Below, piece by piece: positions 1-8,411 of a stretch of 60,421 nucleotides of DNA. A program made the position numbers and the translations under genes. Each line of letters starts with the position of its first letter. Position 1 is the stretch's first letter. The notes below the pieces were generated by a model. It had not been told where the DNA came from, searched no databases, and saw nothing but the letters and a program-made list of their open reading frames with translations. The stretch is from assembly GCA_024399155.1 (NCBI GenBank), contig JAKSHX010000003.1, forward strand, positions 1 to 60,421. Reading direction: 5' to 3'. The stretch is from an archaeon. GTDB taxonomy: Archaea; Thermoplasmatota; Thermoplasmata; Methanomassiliicoccales; Methanomethylophilaceae.

Positions 1-41
1 ACCGGAGTTAGTATTAAATCAAGTATGGGCAATTATCTCCT

Positions 42-638
42 ATGAAGATCCACATCGTCGGGGGATTCCTGGGGAGCGGAAAGACGACACTGATTATCAG
101 AATCGCAAACCATTACATCTCTTCGGGGAAGAAGGTCACCGTTCTGGTGAACGAGATCGGGGAGATCGGGGTGGACAACGAACGCATATCCTCTGAAGGA
201 TTGAACTCCGTCATGTTGGAAGGCGGATGTATATGCTGTTCTCTGACGGGTTCGCTTCAATCAACCGTAAGGAACATCGATAGTGAATTTCATCCCGATA
301 TACTCCTTATCGAACCTACCGGGCTGGCCCTGCCGCACAAGGTTCAGAGTATGGTCAGAGGGCTGACGGTCGATGAGGAAACCATAGACATAATAGGCGT
401 ATGCGATGCTGTCAGGTTCAGAACCCTCAGAAAAAACAAGGAGGATTTCCTCAGGGCGCAGCTCTCCCATTCTGACATACTTCTTGTAACGAAAGCGGAT
501 ATCGCCGACCCCGACAAGATCCGCGAAACATCGTTGTGGCTCAGGGATTTGTGTCCCGGAAAGCCCGTTTACACGGTATCAGGAGAAACGGGAGATGGGC
601 TCCCCGAAGTGTTTTCTGAACTTGTCAGACCATCCTGA
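42..638 (+). CDS. CobW/COG0523-like G3E-family GTPase (short form)
   Basis: This 198-residue protein is a P-loop GTPase of the SIMIBI class. The Walker A motif GGFLGSGKTT is at residues 7-16, the metal-binding signature CICC at 63-66, and a TKAD variant of the NKxD base-recognition motif lies near 150. COG0523 proteins typically act as metallochaperones for Zn, Co or Fe enzymes. This one lacks the C-terminal CobW_C domain of the roughly 320-residue members. It overlaps the 3' end of the convergent ramA by 14 bases, and corrinoid methyltransferase genes follow. A role in metal or cofactor delivery to methanol-metabolism proteins is inferred from context only. A clear paralogue lies at 20441-21034, sharing roughly half of its residues by eye. 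Base composition here is much richer in GC than in that paralogue. Confidence 0.85.
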   Translation: MKIHIVGGFLGSGKTTLIIRIANHYISSGKKVTVLVNEIGEIGVDNERISSEGLNSVMLEGGCICCSLTGSLQSTVRNIDSEFHPDILLIEPTGLALPHKVQSMVRGLTVDEETIDIIGVCDAVRFRTLRKNKEDFLRAQLSHSDILLVTKADIADPDKIRETSLWLRDLCPGKPVYTVSGETGDGLPEVFSELVRPS

Positions 639-2238
639 ACGCGTCGTATTTGTACGCTTTCTGCGGACACTGCATCTGACACCTGTAGCATGCGGTCCCC
701 AGGCACTTCTTGGTCTTCACCCTGAACGTTCCGTCGGGATCCATAGACAGAGCCTTCTCGGGACATTCGTTCACGCATTTCCCGCACTTCACGCAGCCTT
801 CGAACCTGCCAACAAGTTCCGTTCCTATGTCATCGAGAATTTTAAGACCGTACTTTCCCAGATCGGGAATGTCCCTAGTAACTATGCGGAAAACCTCTGG
901 CGTTCCGGCGGGAGCCGGGAGCGACTGTATTCCGGACAGTGCTAGATTGGCATTGTACGATTCCATGGTCATTCCCTCATCCCAGTATGCAAGTTCCTGG
1001 ATGTAGATTTCTTCGAAAATCTTGTCCGTCGCGAACATGACGTGGTTGGATCTTATCTGATTAGCTGTCTCCTGCAGTTCGTCGAGCAGTTCGGGTCTGC
1101 GCAGAATATCTGTCGCGAGGGAAAGAGAAGTGTTGCCTATCTGATATAGTTTCGTGCAGGAGGGCGGAACCAATCCGATGTTTCTGGCCTTCACGGCATC
1201 CACGTAGGTTCCTGAAGCTCCCGCCAGATACATTATGTCAAGATCGGAGAATTTGATTCCGGCATGTTCGAGGAGTGCGAAATGACCGGCACGTATCGCA
1301 CCTATCGCTTTCGCAGCTTCAGAGATGTCCTTTGAATCTATGTACACGCCGTCCTGCATGACGAGCTTCGCGCTGGATGTTGTAAGCCTGCCTTTTTTCC
1401 ACAGGTTGCTGTCCATTGCCGCCGATACCGCCGCCACGACGCCGGTGCCTGTAATGCCTTTGGCCTTTCCGTGCATCACATCTTCGTCGGTGCACATCTC
1501 CAGACCGAAATCGTACTTGTCTCCAGGCATCGCGTCCATATCGTCGTTGAGCACCATGCATTTCCAGCCGAAATCATATTTTAGATCCGAGATGGCACCC
1601 GGCGCGGCAAGCATTCCGAATCTGATCGATTGACCCTCCATCGCTGGTCCCGCCGCGGCGGAACCGGTGTATATGTTGTCACCCACTTTGAGCGCCATTT
1701 CGGCATTAGTCCCGTAGTCGGTGACCATGCAGTTTTCCTTCTGGTCTAGGAATCCACTCTTATACATCATCGCGAGGGCATCTGCGCCGATTTCGTGCCT
1801 TATGGCTGGCGGAACGTACAGTTCCGTTCCGTCTGGAACGTTCAGTCCCACAGCGGATGCATCGAAGACACCCGCATCCCGCTTCTGCTCGGTTATGTTC
1901 CTTGCCCTGTGTGCATTCTTTCCTGCGAAGGCAAGATCGTCGACCGGTATTCCTTGGAACAACGAGAGTTGAATAGGATTCCCACATATAGACACCCTTT
2001 CGACCTCGGAAAGGTCGATGTTCAGATTGGAGATCACTTTATTGGCGGTGTCAATGAGAATGCGATGCGCCAAGTCGTTTCCGTTTCTGATGCAGAATGT
2101 GAGGTGATCCATTATGTTCGCGCCGGGGAGAGGGTGGCATACGGTCATTGCCGTCGAAAGAATCTTTCCATCGTCAAGATCCACCCCATGAGCCCTGGTT
2201 CCGCTCGTGCCGATGTCGAGAGAGATGCCGTAGGTCAT
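625..2238 (-). CDS. ramA: RamA-type corrinoid protein reductive activase
   Basis: This 537-residue protein matches RamA, the iron-sulfur protein that uses ATP to reduce inactive Co(II) corrinoid to Co(I) on methyltransferase corrinoid proteins. The N-terminal SLDIGTSGTR begins an ASKHA-like (actin/Hsp70-type) fold, and the body corresponds to the DUF4445 family. The C-terminus carries two ferredoxin-like cluster sites, with cysteines at about 482, 485, 488 and 492 and at 512, 517, 520 and 524. Length is close to that of Methanosarcina RamA, about 540 residues. In the cell it would act on MtaC encoded downstream, and perhaps on methylamine corrinoid proteins encoded elsewhere. A TATA-like element about 30 bases upstream of the ATG suggests a leaderless or short-leader transcript. 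The gene is divergent from the transposase-like gene. Confidence 0.93.
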   Translation of the reverse strand: MTYGISLDIGTSGTRAHGVDLDDGKILSTAMTVCHPLPGANIMDHLTFCIRNGNDLAHRILIDTANKVISNLNIDLSEVERVSICGNPIQLSLFQGIPVDDLAFAGKNAHRARNITEQKRDAGVFDASAVGLNVPDGTELYVPPAIRHEIGADALAMMYKSGFLDQKENCMVTDYGTNAEMALKVGDNIYTGSAAAGPAMEGQSIRFGMLAAPGAISDLKYDFGWKCMVLNDDMDAMPGDKYDFGLEMCTDEDVMHGKAKGITGTGVVAAVSAAMDSNLWKKGRLTTSSAKLVMQDGVYIDSKDISEAAKAIGAIRAGHFALLEHAGIKFSDLDIMYLAGASGTYVDAVKARNIGLVPPSCTKLYQIGNTSLSLATDILRRPELLDELQETANQIRSNHVMFATDKIFEEIYIQELAYWDEGMTMESYNANLALSGIQSLPAPAGTPEVFRIVTRDIPDLGKYGLKILDDIGTELVGRFEGCVKCGKCVNECPEKALSMDPDGTFRVKTKKCLGTACYRCQMQCPQKAYKYDAFRMV

Positions 2239-2264
2239 GCTTATCTATGTGTGTATCGGGTCCG

Positions 2265-2274
2265 TATTATAAAG
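2265..2274 (-). promoter_or_regulatory. TATA box of ramA
   Basis: On the minus strand this reads CTTTATAATA, centred about 31 bases before the ramA ATG. That is the spacing expected of an archaeal promoter giving a leaderless or very short-leader mRNA. Confidence 0.5.
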
Positions 2275-2411
2275 AAGGTCTTTTTCTTAATATGTATAAC
2301 AAACTAGCGGACGTCTCCGGTCATAAGATACGACCTGAAAACACAGGGTGGCATATATAAACAGGGGTGTAAAAACAGCGGTTTTTGATATATCCGTAAA
2401 ATTCCAGGCTA

Positions 2412-2421
2412 TGTATAATTA
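2412..2421 (+). promoter_or_regulatory. TATA box of the transposase-like gene
   Basis: TGTATAATTA lies about 31 bases before the ATG at 2448, consistent with leaderless transcription. A second TATA-like string (CATATATAAA) lies further up near 2352, and a short inverted repeat (AAAAAC-AGCG-GTTTTT) sits at 2371-2386 between the divergent genes. Confidence 0.45.
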
Positions 2422-2447
2422 ATATCTGCGTACGAATATTGGACGTT

Positions 2448-3977
2448 ATGTCTTCTATAGTCTACCTCAAGAACCGTTCCAACGGGAAAACCTATGCCTA
2501 TCTCAATGAATCAGAATGGGACAGTGTTGCTAAGAAGTGTCGCTGTAGAAGAAAATGTATTGGACACCTCGATCCCGTAACGGGGGATATAGTTCCCAAC
2601 AGAAAGAAATCCGAACATACGGATTCTGTGGTCGTCGACAACATCGGTCTAAGACTGTTCCTCGGTGCCCTCACCACCGACATGGGACTCAGGGATGTGA
2701 TCCGTGAGACGTTCCCCGACAACTGGAAGCTCATAATGACAGTGGTTTATTACATCCTTGACACGAATCAGGACCTGTCGAGGATCAGAAGATGGTCACT
2801 TGAGAATATCACCCCTTACGGAAAAGGTATCAAAACATCCGACATCGACGCCGTTCTTCGCAACATAACCGAAAACGACCTCATGAATTTCTTCGGTTCC
2901 TGGCGCAAAAAGATCGAATCGGACAGATTTTACATACAGCACATAAGCTCGAAATCCGACCTCCATAGGGAGTTCGGACTGATCGAGTACTTCTACAACA
3001 GTGATGCCGTGAAGACGATGACGAATGTTTCGGTGTTCTTCGACGAGAAGAGCAGCCTTCCGATCGCCATGAGCATATGGGACAGCCACCCACACTCTAT
3101 GACGGATCTGGACAAAAGAAAGAATGACATGCTCTGGTTGAACATGGGGGAACCGATCCAGGTCCTGGACACGGATTTCTGCAACGCATCCGATATTGAC
3201 ATGCTTCTCCAGGGGATGAAACCGTTCGTCATGAAACTGACGCATGACTACCACCTTACCGTAGAGCTGATAGACAACGTCGGCGACAGAATAATGAATC
3301 TCAACAACAGAATCGTGGTGGGCGACGAGGTTCTTTTCTCCATGACCTTTTTGAGATTCATCAACGGCCACAAATGTTTCGTGCATGTGTTCTACAGCAC
3401 CAAGAGGGCGGAGTCGGAGTTCTCGTCGTTCCTAGAGATAATCGAGAAATGCCAGAAGGAATTGGAACATAAAATCTTCGTCCCCCATCATCTCGGATTC
3501 TACAACGACTACTTTGTTGTGAAGGACGAGAACGAACACAGATACGTGGAGAAGAACGGCGACGAGATCATGAAATACGGCAAGGTCTGTGGATTCACCG
3601 TGATGATATCCAACACCTTGAGGGATCCCGACAGCGTCTACGGCAAATATGTGGAGCTCCAGAATCTTAAGATCCATTATGAAGACCTCATGAACGAAGA
3701 GGACAGGAACAGTTTGAAATTGTATAACAGCACCAGCTACACCGGGAGGATATTCATACAGTTCCTTTCTTCCATCGTGTATAAGGAGTTCAGGAACCGT
3801 ACCAAATCGAGCAAGGTGATCAGGAACATGCCGTTCTGGAACATCATGCATGAGATCAAGAACATCCACCGCGTCACGATCCCGGGCACCAAGAACAGCT
3901 TCAACACCGACCTCAACAGTTGCCAGAGGGAGCTGATGAGGGTACTGAACATTAGCAGGAGTTCCGTCAGACTATAA
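2448..3977 (+). CDS. IS1634/IS4-like transposase-related protein, possibly inactive
   Basis: The 509-residue product resembles the DDE transposases of the IS1634/IS4 group. It has the N-terminal SSIVYLKNRSNGKTYAYL start, a central part with FGLIEYFYNSDAV and VLDTDFCNASDI, and a late helical stretch YNSTSYTGRIFIQFLSSIVY. Aspartates that could be the first two catalytic acids are present. At the place where family members carry the glutamate of the Y..IE..F pattern, this protein reads YVELQNLKIHYEDL, so the acid seems to be replaced by lysine (alignment by eye). I see no terminal inverted repeats or target duplication. The ATG at 2448 is preferred to the TTG at 2439 because it fits the TATA spacing and the family N-terminus. 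It may be a domesticated or dead element. Confidence 0.6.
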   Translation: MSSIVYLKNRSNGKTYAYLNESEWDSVAKKCRCRRKCIGHLDPVTGDIVPNRKKSEHTDSVVVDNIGLRLFLGALTTDMGLRDVIRETFPDNWKLIMTVVYYILDTNQDLSRIRRWSLENITPYGKGIKTSDIDAVLRNITENDLMNFFGSWRKKIESDRFYIQHISSKSDLHREFGLIEYFYNSDAVKTMTNVSVFFDEKSSLPIAMSIWDSHPHSMTDLDKRKNDMLWLNMGEPIQVLDTDFCNASDIDMLLQGMKPFVMKLTHDYHLTVELIDNVGDRIMNLNNRIVVGDEVLFSMTFLRFINGHKCFVHVFYSTKRAESEFSSFLEIIEKCQKELEHKIFVPHHLGFYNDYFVVKDENEHRYVEKNGDEIMKYGKVCGFTVMISNTLRDPDSVYGKYVELQNLKIHYEDLMNEEDRNSLKLYNSTSYTGRIFIQFLSSIVYKEFRNRTKSSKVIRNMPFWNIMHEIKNIHRVTIPGTKNSFNTDLNSCQRELMRVLNISRSSVRL

Positions 3978-3980
3978 TAT
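3971..3980 (+). promoter_or_regulatory. TATA box overlapping the transposase stop codon
   Basis: ACTATAATAT overlaps the TAA stop of the preceding gene and lies about 25 bases before the ATG at 4001. The small downstream gene is therefore probably transcribed on its own, as a leaderless message. Confidence 0.4.
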
Positions 3981-4000
3981 CCACTCCTCGATGCGCCCCC

Positions 4001-4327
4001 ATGGCAAAAGAGTGCACGATAGAAGTGGATGCCGGCGTATGCAAGATGAAGACGATGATACATGCGGTCCAGGATGACGCTACTGGCATGGTGCGCGTAG
4101 AGATCAAAAGCGACTGCCATAACATTCTGAGGTTTTCGTGGCGTTTCCCGGATATTAACCCATATACGGAAATAGAATCGCCCATGTGCGAGACGGATAC
4201 GTACAGACACGCATCTAAATACATCCCCCATGCGGCATGCCCTATTCCCTGTGCGGTAATAAGGGCCGTGGAAGTCGCAAGCGACATGGGTATCAGGCGC
4301 GATATCACCATTAACTATGTTGATTGA
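4001..4327 (+). CDS. small Cys-containing conserved protein, DUF6951-like
   Basis: This 108-residue protein has spaced cysteines in conserved-looking contexts: VDAGVCKMKT near the N-terminus, IKSDCHNI, ESPMCETDTY and the C-terminal HAACPIPCAVIRAVEVA. The pattern (a Val-Asp-Ala-Gly-x-Cys start and a late Cys-Pro-x-Pro helix) resembles the DUF6951 group of small proteins seen in methanogens and corrinoid-using anaerobes; I recall this family only loosely. No function is known to me. It is placed between the transposase-like gene and mtaC on the same strand, in the GC-rich block. Its cysteines could bind metal or a cluster, but this is a guess. Confidence 0.6.
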   Translation: MAKECTIEVDAGVCKMKTMIHAVQDDATGMVRVEIKSDCHNILRFSWRFPDINPYTEIESPMCETDTYRHASKYIPHAACPIPCAVIRAVEVASDMGIRRDITINYVD

Positions 4328-4419
4328 TAGGTTGTTTAACAGCTAATTATACATAGGATTTTATACGCACATTCGCTGGATTCTGTGGTATAGAGAAGCG
4401 ACAGGGGGGAAGCATGGAA

Positions 4420-4430
4420 ATATTTAAATA
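4420..4430 (+). promoter_or_regulatory. candidate promoter of mtaCB
   Basis: ATATTTAAATA is a strong archaeal TATA-like string preceded by purines (GGAA) that could serve as BRE. Transcription from about 4455 would leave a leader of roughly 70 bases before the mtaC start at 4524. A second, weaker candidate (AGTTTAAATC) lies near 4468. Confidence 0.45.
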
Positions 4431-4523
4431 ACATTATAATCTGTCCACGGGCTTAGACTTTTATGACAGTTTAAATCAAATCCAACCGTTTGTTATTGTG
4501 TGCTACGGCACATGGTGAGCAAA

Positions 4524-5309
4524 ATGATGTTTGACATCAGTAAAATCGACTATTCGTTCATTCTCAAGCGTTATGACATAGCGGCTGAGAACAACGACAC
4601 GCCAGAAGCTATAGCCTCGAAGATGCTCCCGAAGGATCCAGTCCTCAACAAGCTGGCCAGCGTGGTGCTCTACATGAAACTGAAGGAGATCATTCCGACA
4701 GTCAACGAGGCTTTGAAGACAAAGAAACCGCTCGAGATCATCAACAACGGTCTCGTCGCGGGGATGGAGATTGTCAGCGTCCTCTACGCAAAGCATATCT
4801 ATTATCTGCCGGAAATTATGATGGCCGCAAAGGTCATGGAGGTCGGTATCAGCATCGCTGAGAAGCAGATCCCCGGCGGAAGAGAGACCAAAGGAAAGGT
4901 CGTTATGCATGCCGCCGAAGGCGACCCGCACGATATCGGAAAGAACATCGCGGCAGTCATGATGAGGTCCTCCGGATTTACCGTCGTGGATCTCGGAAAG
5001 GATGTTGCCGTCGATGAGGTCGTTGCTGCCGTCAAGAAGGAGAAGCCACTCTTCGTGAGCGGTACCGCTCTCATGACGACGACTATGACCGCTATGAAGG
5101 ACGGTGCGGCGAAACTCCAGGCCGAGGGTATCGATATCCCGTACATGGCTGCCGGCGGTGCGGTGAACAGGGACTTCGCGGAATCCTTCGATCTTGGTAT
5201 CTACTCTGAGAAAGCTCCCCAGACGCCCCCGATCGCCGAAAAGATCCTCAAAGGATACGACTGGAAGAAGGTCAGAGAGGAGTGGGACTCCATCGTAGGA
5301 GGTCAGTGA
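4524..5309 (+). CDS. mtaC: methanol-specific corrinoid protein MtaC
   Basis: MtaC carries the cobamide that accepts the methyl group of methanol from MtaB and hands it to a MtaA-type CoM methyltransferase. The 261-residue protein has an N-terminal helical cap (residues 1-115) and a B12-binding Rossmann domain with the signature EGDPHDIGKN. The cobalt-ligating His is about residue 136, as in Methanosarcina MtaC. GTALMTTTM and AAGGAVN, typical of MtaC, are also present. An upstream GTG at 4500 is open in frame, but a GGTGA ribosome-binding site at 4514-4518 precedes the ATG at 4524, and that start restores the family length of about 258 residues. mtaB follows one base after the stop, so the two are co-translated. 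Confidence 0.95.
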   Translation: MMFDISKIDYSFILKRYDIAAENNDTPEAIASKMLPKDPVLNKLASVVLYMKLKEIIPTVNEALKTKKPLEIINNGLVAGMEIVSVLYAKHIYYLPEIMMAAKVMEVGISIAEKQIPGGRETKGKVVMHAAEGDPHDIGKNIAAVMMRSSGFTVVDLGKDVAVDEVVAAVKKEKPLFVSGTALMTTTMTAMKDGAAKLQAEGIDIPYMAAGGAVNRDFAESFDLGIYSEKAPQTPPIAEKILKGYDWKKVREEWDSIVGGQ

Positions 5310-5310
5310 A

Positions 5311-6711
5311 ATGACGACAAAATACACAAAAATGGCATACGACAACGCGGACGATATGGTCTTCGGACACGCCAAGAAACCGATTTCGTACGGACTCGGA
5401 ATCAAGGTCGGAGCTGGTAGGGTTATCCCCGAGATTAACTATGCACCCAGGCCTGGAACGGAGAAATCTGTGGAAAGGATCACAAAAGAGTACGTCGACT
5501 ACATCTCCAAGGACGCGATCACGAGAGCGGTCACACTCGGATTCCCGGATTTGCAACTTGAAACGGAATGGGTTTCCCAGATGGGTACCGTGAAGGGAAT
5601 GGGAGCCTCTATCGTCGCTGGACAGAAAGCGATTACGGAGAAGATGCACGATGAGTACGGAATCAACCTTGCGGTAAGGCACACGATTCCCGACCAGCGT
5701 GAGGCCGAGCAGGGACTCAGACTCGGAATGGACAGCAAGTTCTCGTATCCCGAGAAATTCATCGAATGTTGCGAGACCGCCTGCGAGAACGGAACGGATG
5801 TGCTTTGCGTCGAGTCCGTCGGGGGTAAGGAATTCGCCGACTATGCCGTCCTTAACGGGGACATCACAGCGTTCCTCTTCGGTGTAGGTTACTTGGGATC
5901 CATAGATATGGAAAAGATTTGGACTGAGATGGTCAGCATATGCAAGAAGAACAAGACGATCGCGGGAGGGGACACCAACTGTTCCGGAGCGAACGTTTCG
6001 ATGTTCATGGCAGGCGGTTTGCTTGACAATGATGTTCAGAGAACATTTTCTGCGGTCACGAGGGCGATTTCTGCCGCGAGGACAATGGTTGCGATGGAAT
6101 GTGGAGCGACCGGGCCGGACAAGGACTGCGGTTACGAGGGACCGATTATCAAATCCATCACAGGAAAGCCCGCCGCACAGGAAGGAAAGAACTGTCAGTG
6201 TGCACACGCGGATATCCAGGGTAACCTCATGGCACAGTGTGCGGACGTATGGTCCAACGAATCCGTCGAGTACCACCCCGAATTTGGAGGTTCATCCGTA
6301 CAGTGTTGGCTCGGACCTCTCGGATACGAGTGCTCGCTCATGAACACCGCGATTGTGACCGGCCAGGCCAAGATCCTTAGGGATCTCTACATGACATCTG
6401 ACAGAACCCGTGGTCCGGAAGGATACATACTCGCATACGACAATGCATGGAAGATCGGTAAGAAGATCGCCGAGAACGGCAACGACTACTACCTCCGTGC
6501 TAAGGCGGCAGGTCTTGCAGCGGCCAACATTATCATCGAGGGCAACAGCAAGAAAGAACTTCCGCTTACCAGGAAACAGCTCGATGTGGTCAAGAAGATC
6601 GTTAAGGATCTCGAGGCACTGCCTGACGACACCGACAAGTTCTACGAGTACTGCGAGAAGAAGTATAAGGACGAAGTCCCCAACTTCAAACCGAAGTCCT
6701 ACGGGTTCTAA
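5311..6711 (+). CDS. mtaB: methanol:corrinoid protein methyltransferase MtaB
   Basis: MtaB cleaves the C-O bond of methanol and methylates Co(I) on MtaC, the first step of methanol methanogenesis, in the cytoplasm. The 466-residue protein aligns along its length with Methanosarcina MtaB (about 461). The zinc ligands are all present: Glu168 in CVESVGGKEF, Cys224 in GDTNCSGAN and Cys273 in DKDCGYEG. The C-terminal FKPKSYGF ending is also typical. A strong AGGAGGT ribosome-binding site at 5297-5303 sits inside the end of mtaC. There is no in-frame amber codon, as expected, since MtaB (unlike the methylamine enzymes MtmB, MtbB and MttB) does not use pyrrolysine. A hairpin follows the gene. GC-ending codons are common, unlike in genes after 7.4 kb. 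Confidence 0.97.
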   Translation: MTTKYTKMAYDNADDMVFGHAKKPISYGLGIKVGAGRVIPEINYAPRPGTEKSVERITKEYVDYISKDAITRAVTLGFPDLQLETEWVSQMGTVKGMGASIVAGQKAITEKMHDEYGINLAVRHTIPDQREAEQGLRLGMDSKFSYPEKFIECCETACENGTDVLCVESVGGKEFADYAVLNGDITAFLFGVGYLGSIDMEKIWTEMVSICKKNKTIAGGDTNCSGANVSMFMAGGLLDNDVQRTFSAVTRAISAARTMVAMECGATGPDKDCGYEGPIIKSITGKPAAQEGKNCQCAHADIQGNLMAQCADVWSNESVEYHPEFGGSSVQCWLGPLGYECSLMNTAIVTGQAKILRDLYMTSDRTRGPEGYILAYDNAWKIGKKIAENGNDYYLRAKAAGLAAANIIIEGNSKKELPLTRKQLDVVKKIVKDLEALPDDTDKFYEYCEKKYKDEVPNFKPKSYGF

Positions 6712-6720
6712 ACGGATTAG

Positions 6721-6749
6721 GGTGGGAAACCACCTTACAAAACCTTTTT
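6721..6749 (+). terminator. mtaCB hairpin terminator
   Basis: A perfect 5-bp stem GGTGG-GAAA-CCACC with a GNRA-type tetraloop lies 10 bases after the mtaB stop. A T-run follows at 6745-6749, giving a typical end for a highly expressed operon. Confidence 0.65.
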
Positions 6750-7451
6750 CCTTCGGTTCTCAGGCTGGTTCGGCAGGACTGTGTAATATCTTTGGTCTCT
6801 GTTGTACCAGATGATTGTTGTGATTTTATGAAAAATACTGGTTTGATTTGCTACGATAGGGTGTAGAATAGTGATGGAAGCCATTCGGGCAGAGAAAAAC
6901 ATTTTATTTCACCAAAGTTGATGAAAAGGAAACCGTTAGTGACATTGTGCATCTGGTCCGTATGAACCGATCGGAAAATTGTAGTTAAAAAGGTAATTTA
7001 TCTTATTTGTTCACATTTTACAGGTTTTCTGTAAAGCTAGGTTATCCGCTTTTTAAGGTTGCGACAATCATAATAATAGAAAACGATGATCATGTTTATA
7101 TTGTTATGAATTTGCATGTGATTTAGTTGCAAAGTTCAAATGAACAACATGTAGGTAAACATTAACTAAACAAAATAGCATAAATAATAAATATGAATGA
7201 TAGAAAAATTGTTACGCTTGTATACGTAGAGGGTGGATGAATAAATTATATAAATAACTAAAATGCGTTGTTAACTGCCAGAAGTATAGATAGGTATGTC
7301 TGAGTCAGAAAATAGTTCTGTACAAAACATGTTACGACGTTTTTTGGAGGGAGAAGGGGTTATTAAATTTTAGAAAGACCGGGTTCAAACTCTTAAAATG
7401 AACTCAATGATTGGCTGCATAGGTCAAAAATAAATACATATGTAGGCGAGG
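6750..7451. other. AT-rich intergenic region, nothing recognised
   Basis: About 700 bases without a convincing gene. Base composition drops sharply from the mta block. I see no tRNA, no clear hairpin and no readable protein remnant. Confidence 0.4.
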
Positions 7452-8411
7452 TTACTTTCTCCAACTGCCAACGGTAACAATATATGCTAACAATGCTTCT
7501 AGCTGGATGCGTTCGTTACTTCCTTCGATTATGCGAAACTCAATCTCGCCTGTTTTATCTATCAATTTGAATTTTTCATTATCATTTAAACTTAAATCAA
7601 AATAGGCGGAGTGAATCTGTTTGATAATATCTTGTCCAGAAATTCCGAATTCTGTCATAATATTTTCAAGTTTATTTCTTGCAGCAGTGAAATCCCCGTC
7701 GATGGCCGATTTAAGCATTTCTTTTACTTCTTCTGGATTGGCAAACCCTGTAGCCTGATATATTGTATCAGCGTCGATCTCCTTACCCATTGACGCAGCA
7801 ACTTGAAGCGAATTTACCGCACGTCTCATATCCCCTCTTGCTACATGCACCAATGAATCGATAGCGCTTCCATCAATTTTGATGTTTTCGCCTTCTATGA
7901 TTCTTGTTAAAAATTTCTTTATATCGTCTGCGGATAGTGGTTTAAATCTGAATACTGCACATCTTGACTGAATTGGGTCAATTATTTTTGACGAGTAGTT
8001 ACAAGAAAAAATAAAACGGCAAATGTTTGAAAACTTCTCCATTGTTCTTCTTAGAGCGGCCTGTGCATCAGAAGTTAAAGCGTCAGCTTCATCCATAAAA
8101 ATGATCTTAAATTCCGCTTTTCCAATCGGTGCTGTCCTCGCAAACTCTTTAATCTTCCCTCGAACAACATCAATTCCTCTCTCATCAGAAGCATTTAACT
8201 CTATTAAATTCCCTTTCCATTCGTTACCAAACATCTTTTTTGCCATGGCAAGAGAGCATGTTGTTTTTCCGGTTCCAGCTGGACCTGTAAAAAGAAGGTG
8301 TGGCATATTACAAGCGGACACGTATGCTTTGAGTCTTTCTGTTACATGCTCCTGGCCGATAACTTCATCCAAATCTTTTGGCCTGTACTTCTCTGTCCAA
8401 ATCTCCTTCAT
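7452..8411 (-). CDS. rfcS: replication factor C small subunit
   Basis: This 319-residue AAA+ protein is the archaeal clamp-loader small subunit, which with RfcL loads PCNA onto primed DNA. The N-terminal IWTEKYRPKDLDEVIGQ is the RFC box II-type start. Walker A GPAGTGKTT is near residue 43, Walker B IIFMDEAD near 105, and the SRC arginine-finger motif (QSRCAVFRF) near 150. Length is normal for the family (315-330). It stands alone with long spacers on both sides, and codon use is AT-rich like most of the window. The large subunit is not in the window. Confidence 0.95.
   Translation of the reverse strand: MKEIWTEKYRPKDLDEVIGQEHVTERLKAYVSACNMPHLLFTGPAGTGKTTCSLAMAKKMFGNEWKGNLIELNASDERGIDVVRGKIKEFARTAPIGKAEFKIIFMDEADALTSDAQAALRRTMEKFSNICRFIFSCNYSSKIIDPIQSRCAVFRFKPLSADDIKKFLTRIIEGENIKIDGSAIDSLVHVARGDMRRAVNSLQVAASMGKEIDADTIYQATGFANPEEVKEMLKSAIDGDFTAARNKLENIMTEFGISGQDIIKQIHSAYFDLSLNDNEKFKLIDKTGEIEFRIIEGSNERIQLEALLAYIVTVGSWRK

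Noticed and set aside
4503-5405. Long minus-strand open frame (300 codons) opposite mtaC
   Set aside because: It mirrors the GC-rich mtaC gene in another frame, has no recognisable motif, and mtaC matches its family in full.
5272-6276. Minus-strand open frame of 334 codons opposite mtaB
   Set aside because: Antisense shadow of mtaB; it has no family features and mtaB is certain.
5311-6711. Possible pyrrolysine-containing methylamine methyltransferase
   Set aside because: The sequence is MtaB with its Glu and two Cys zinc ligands, and there is no in-frame TAG.
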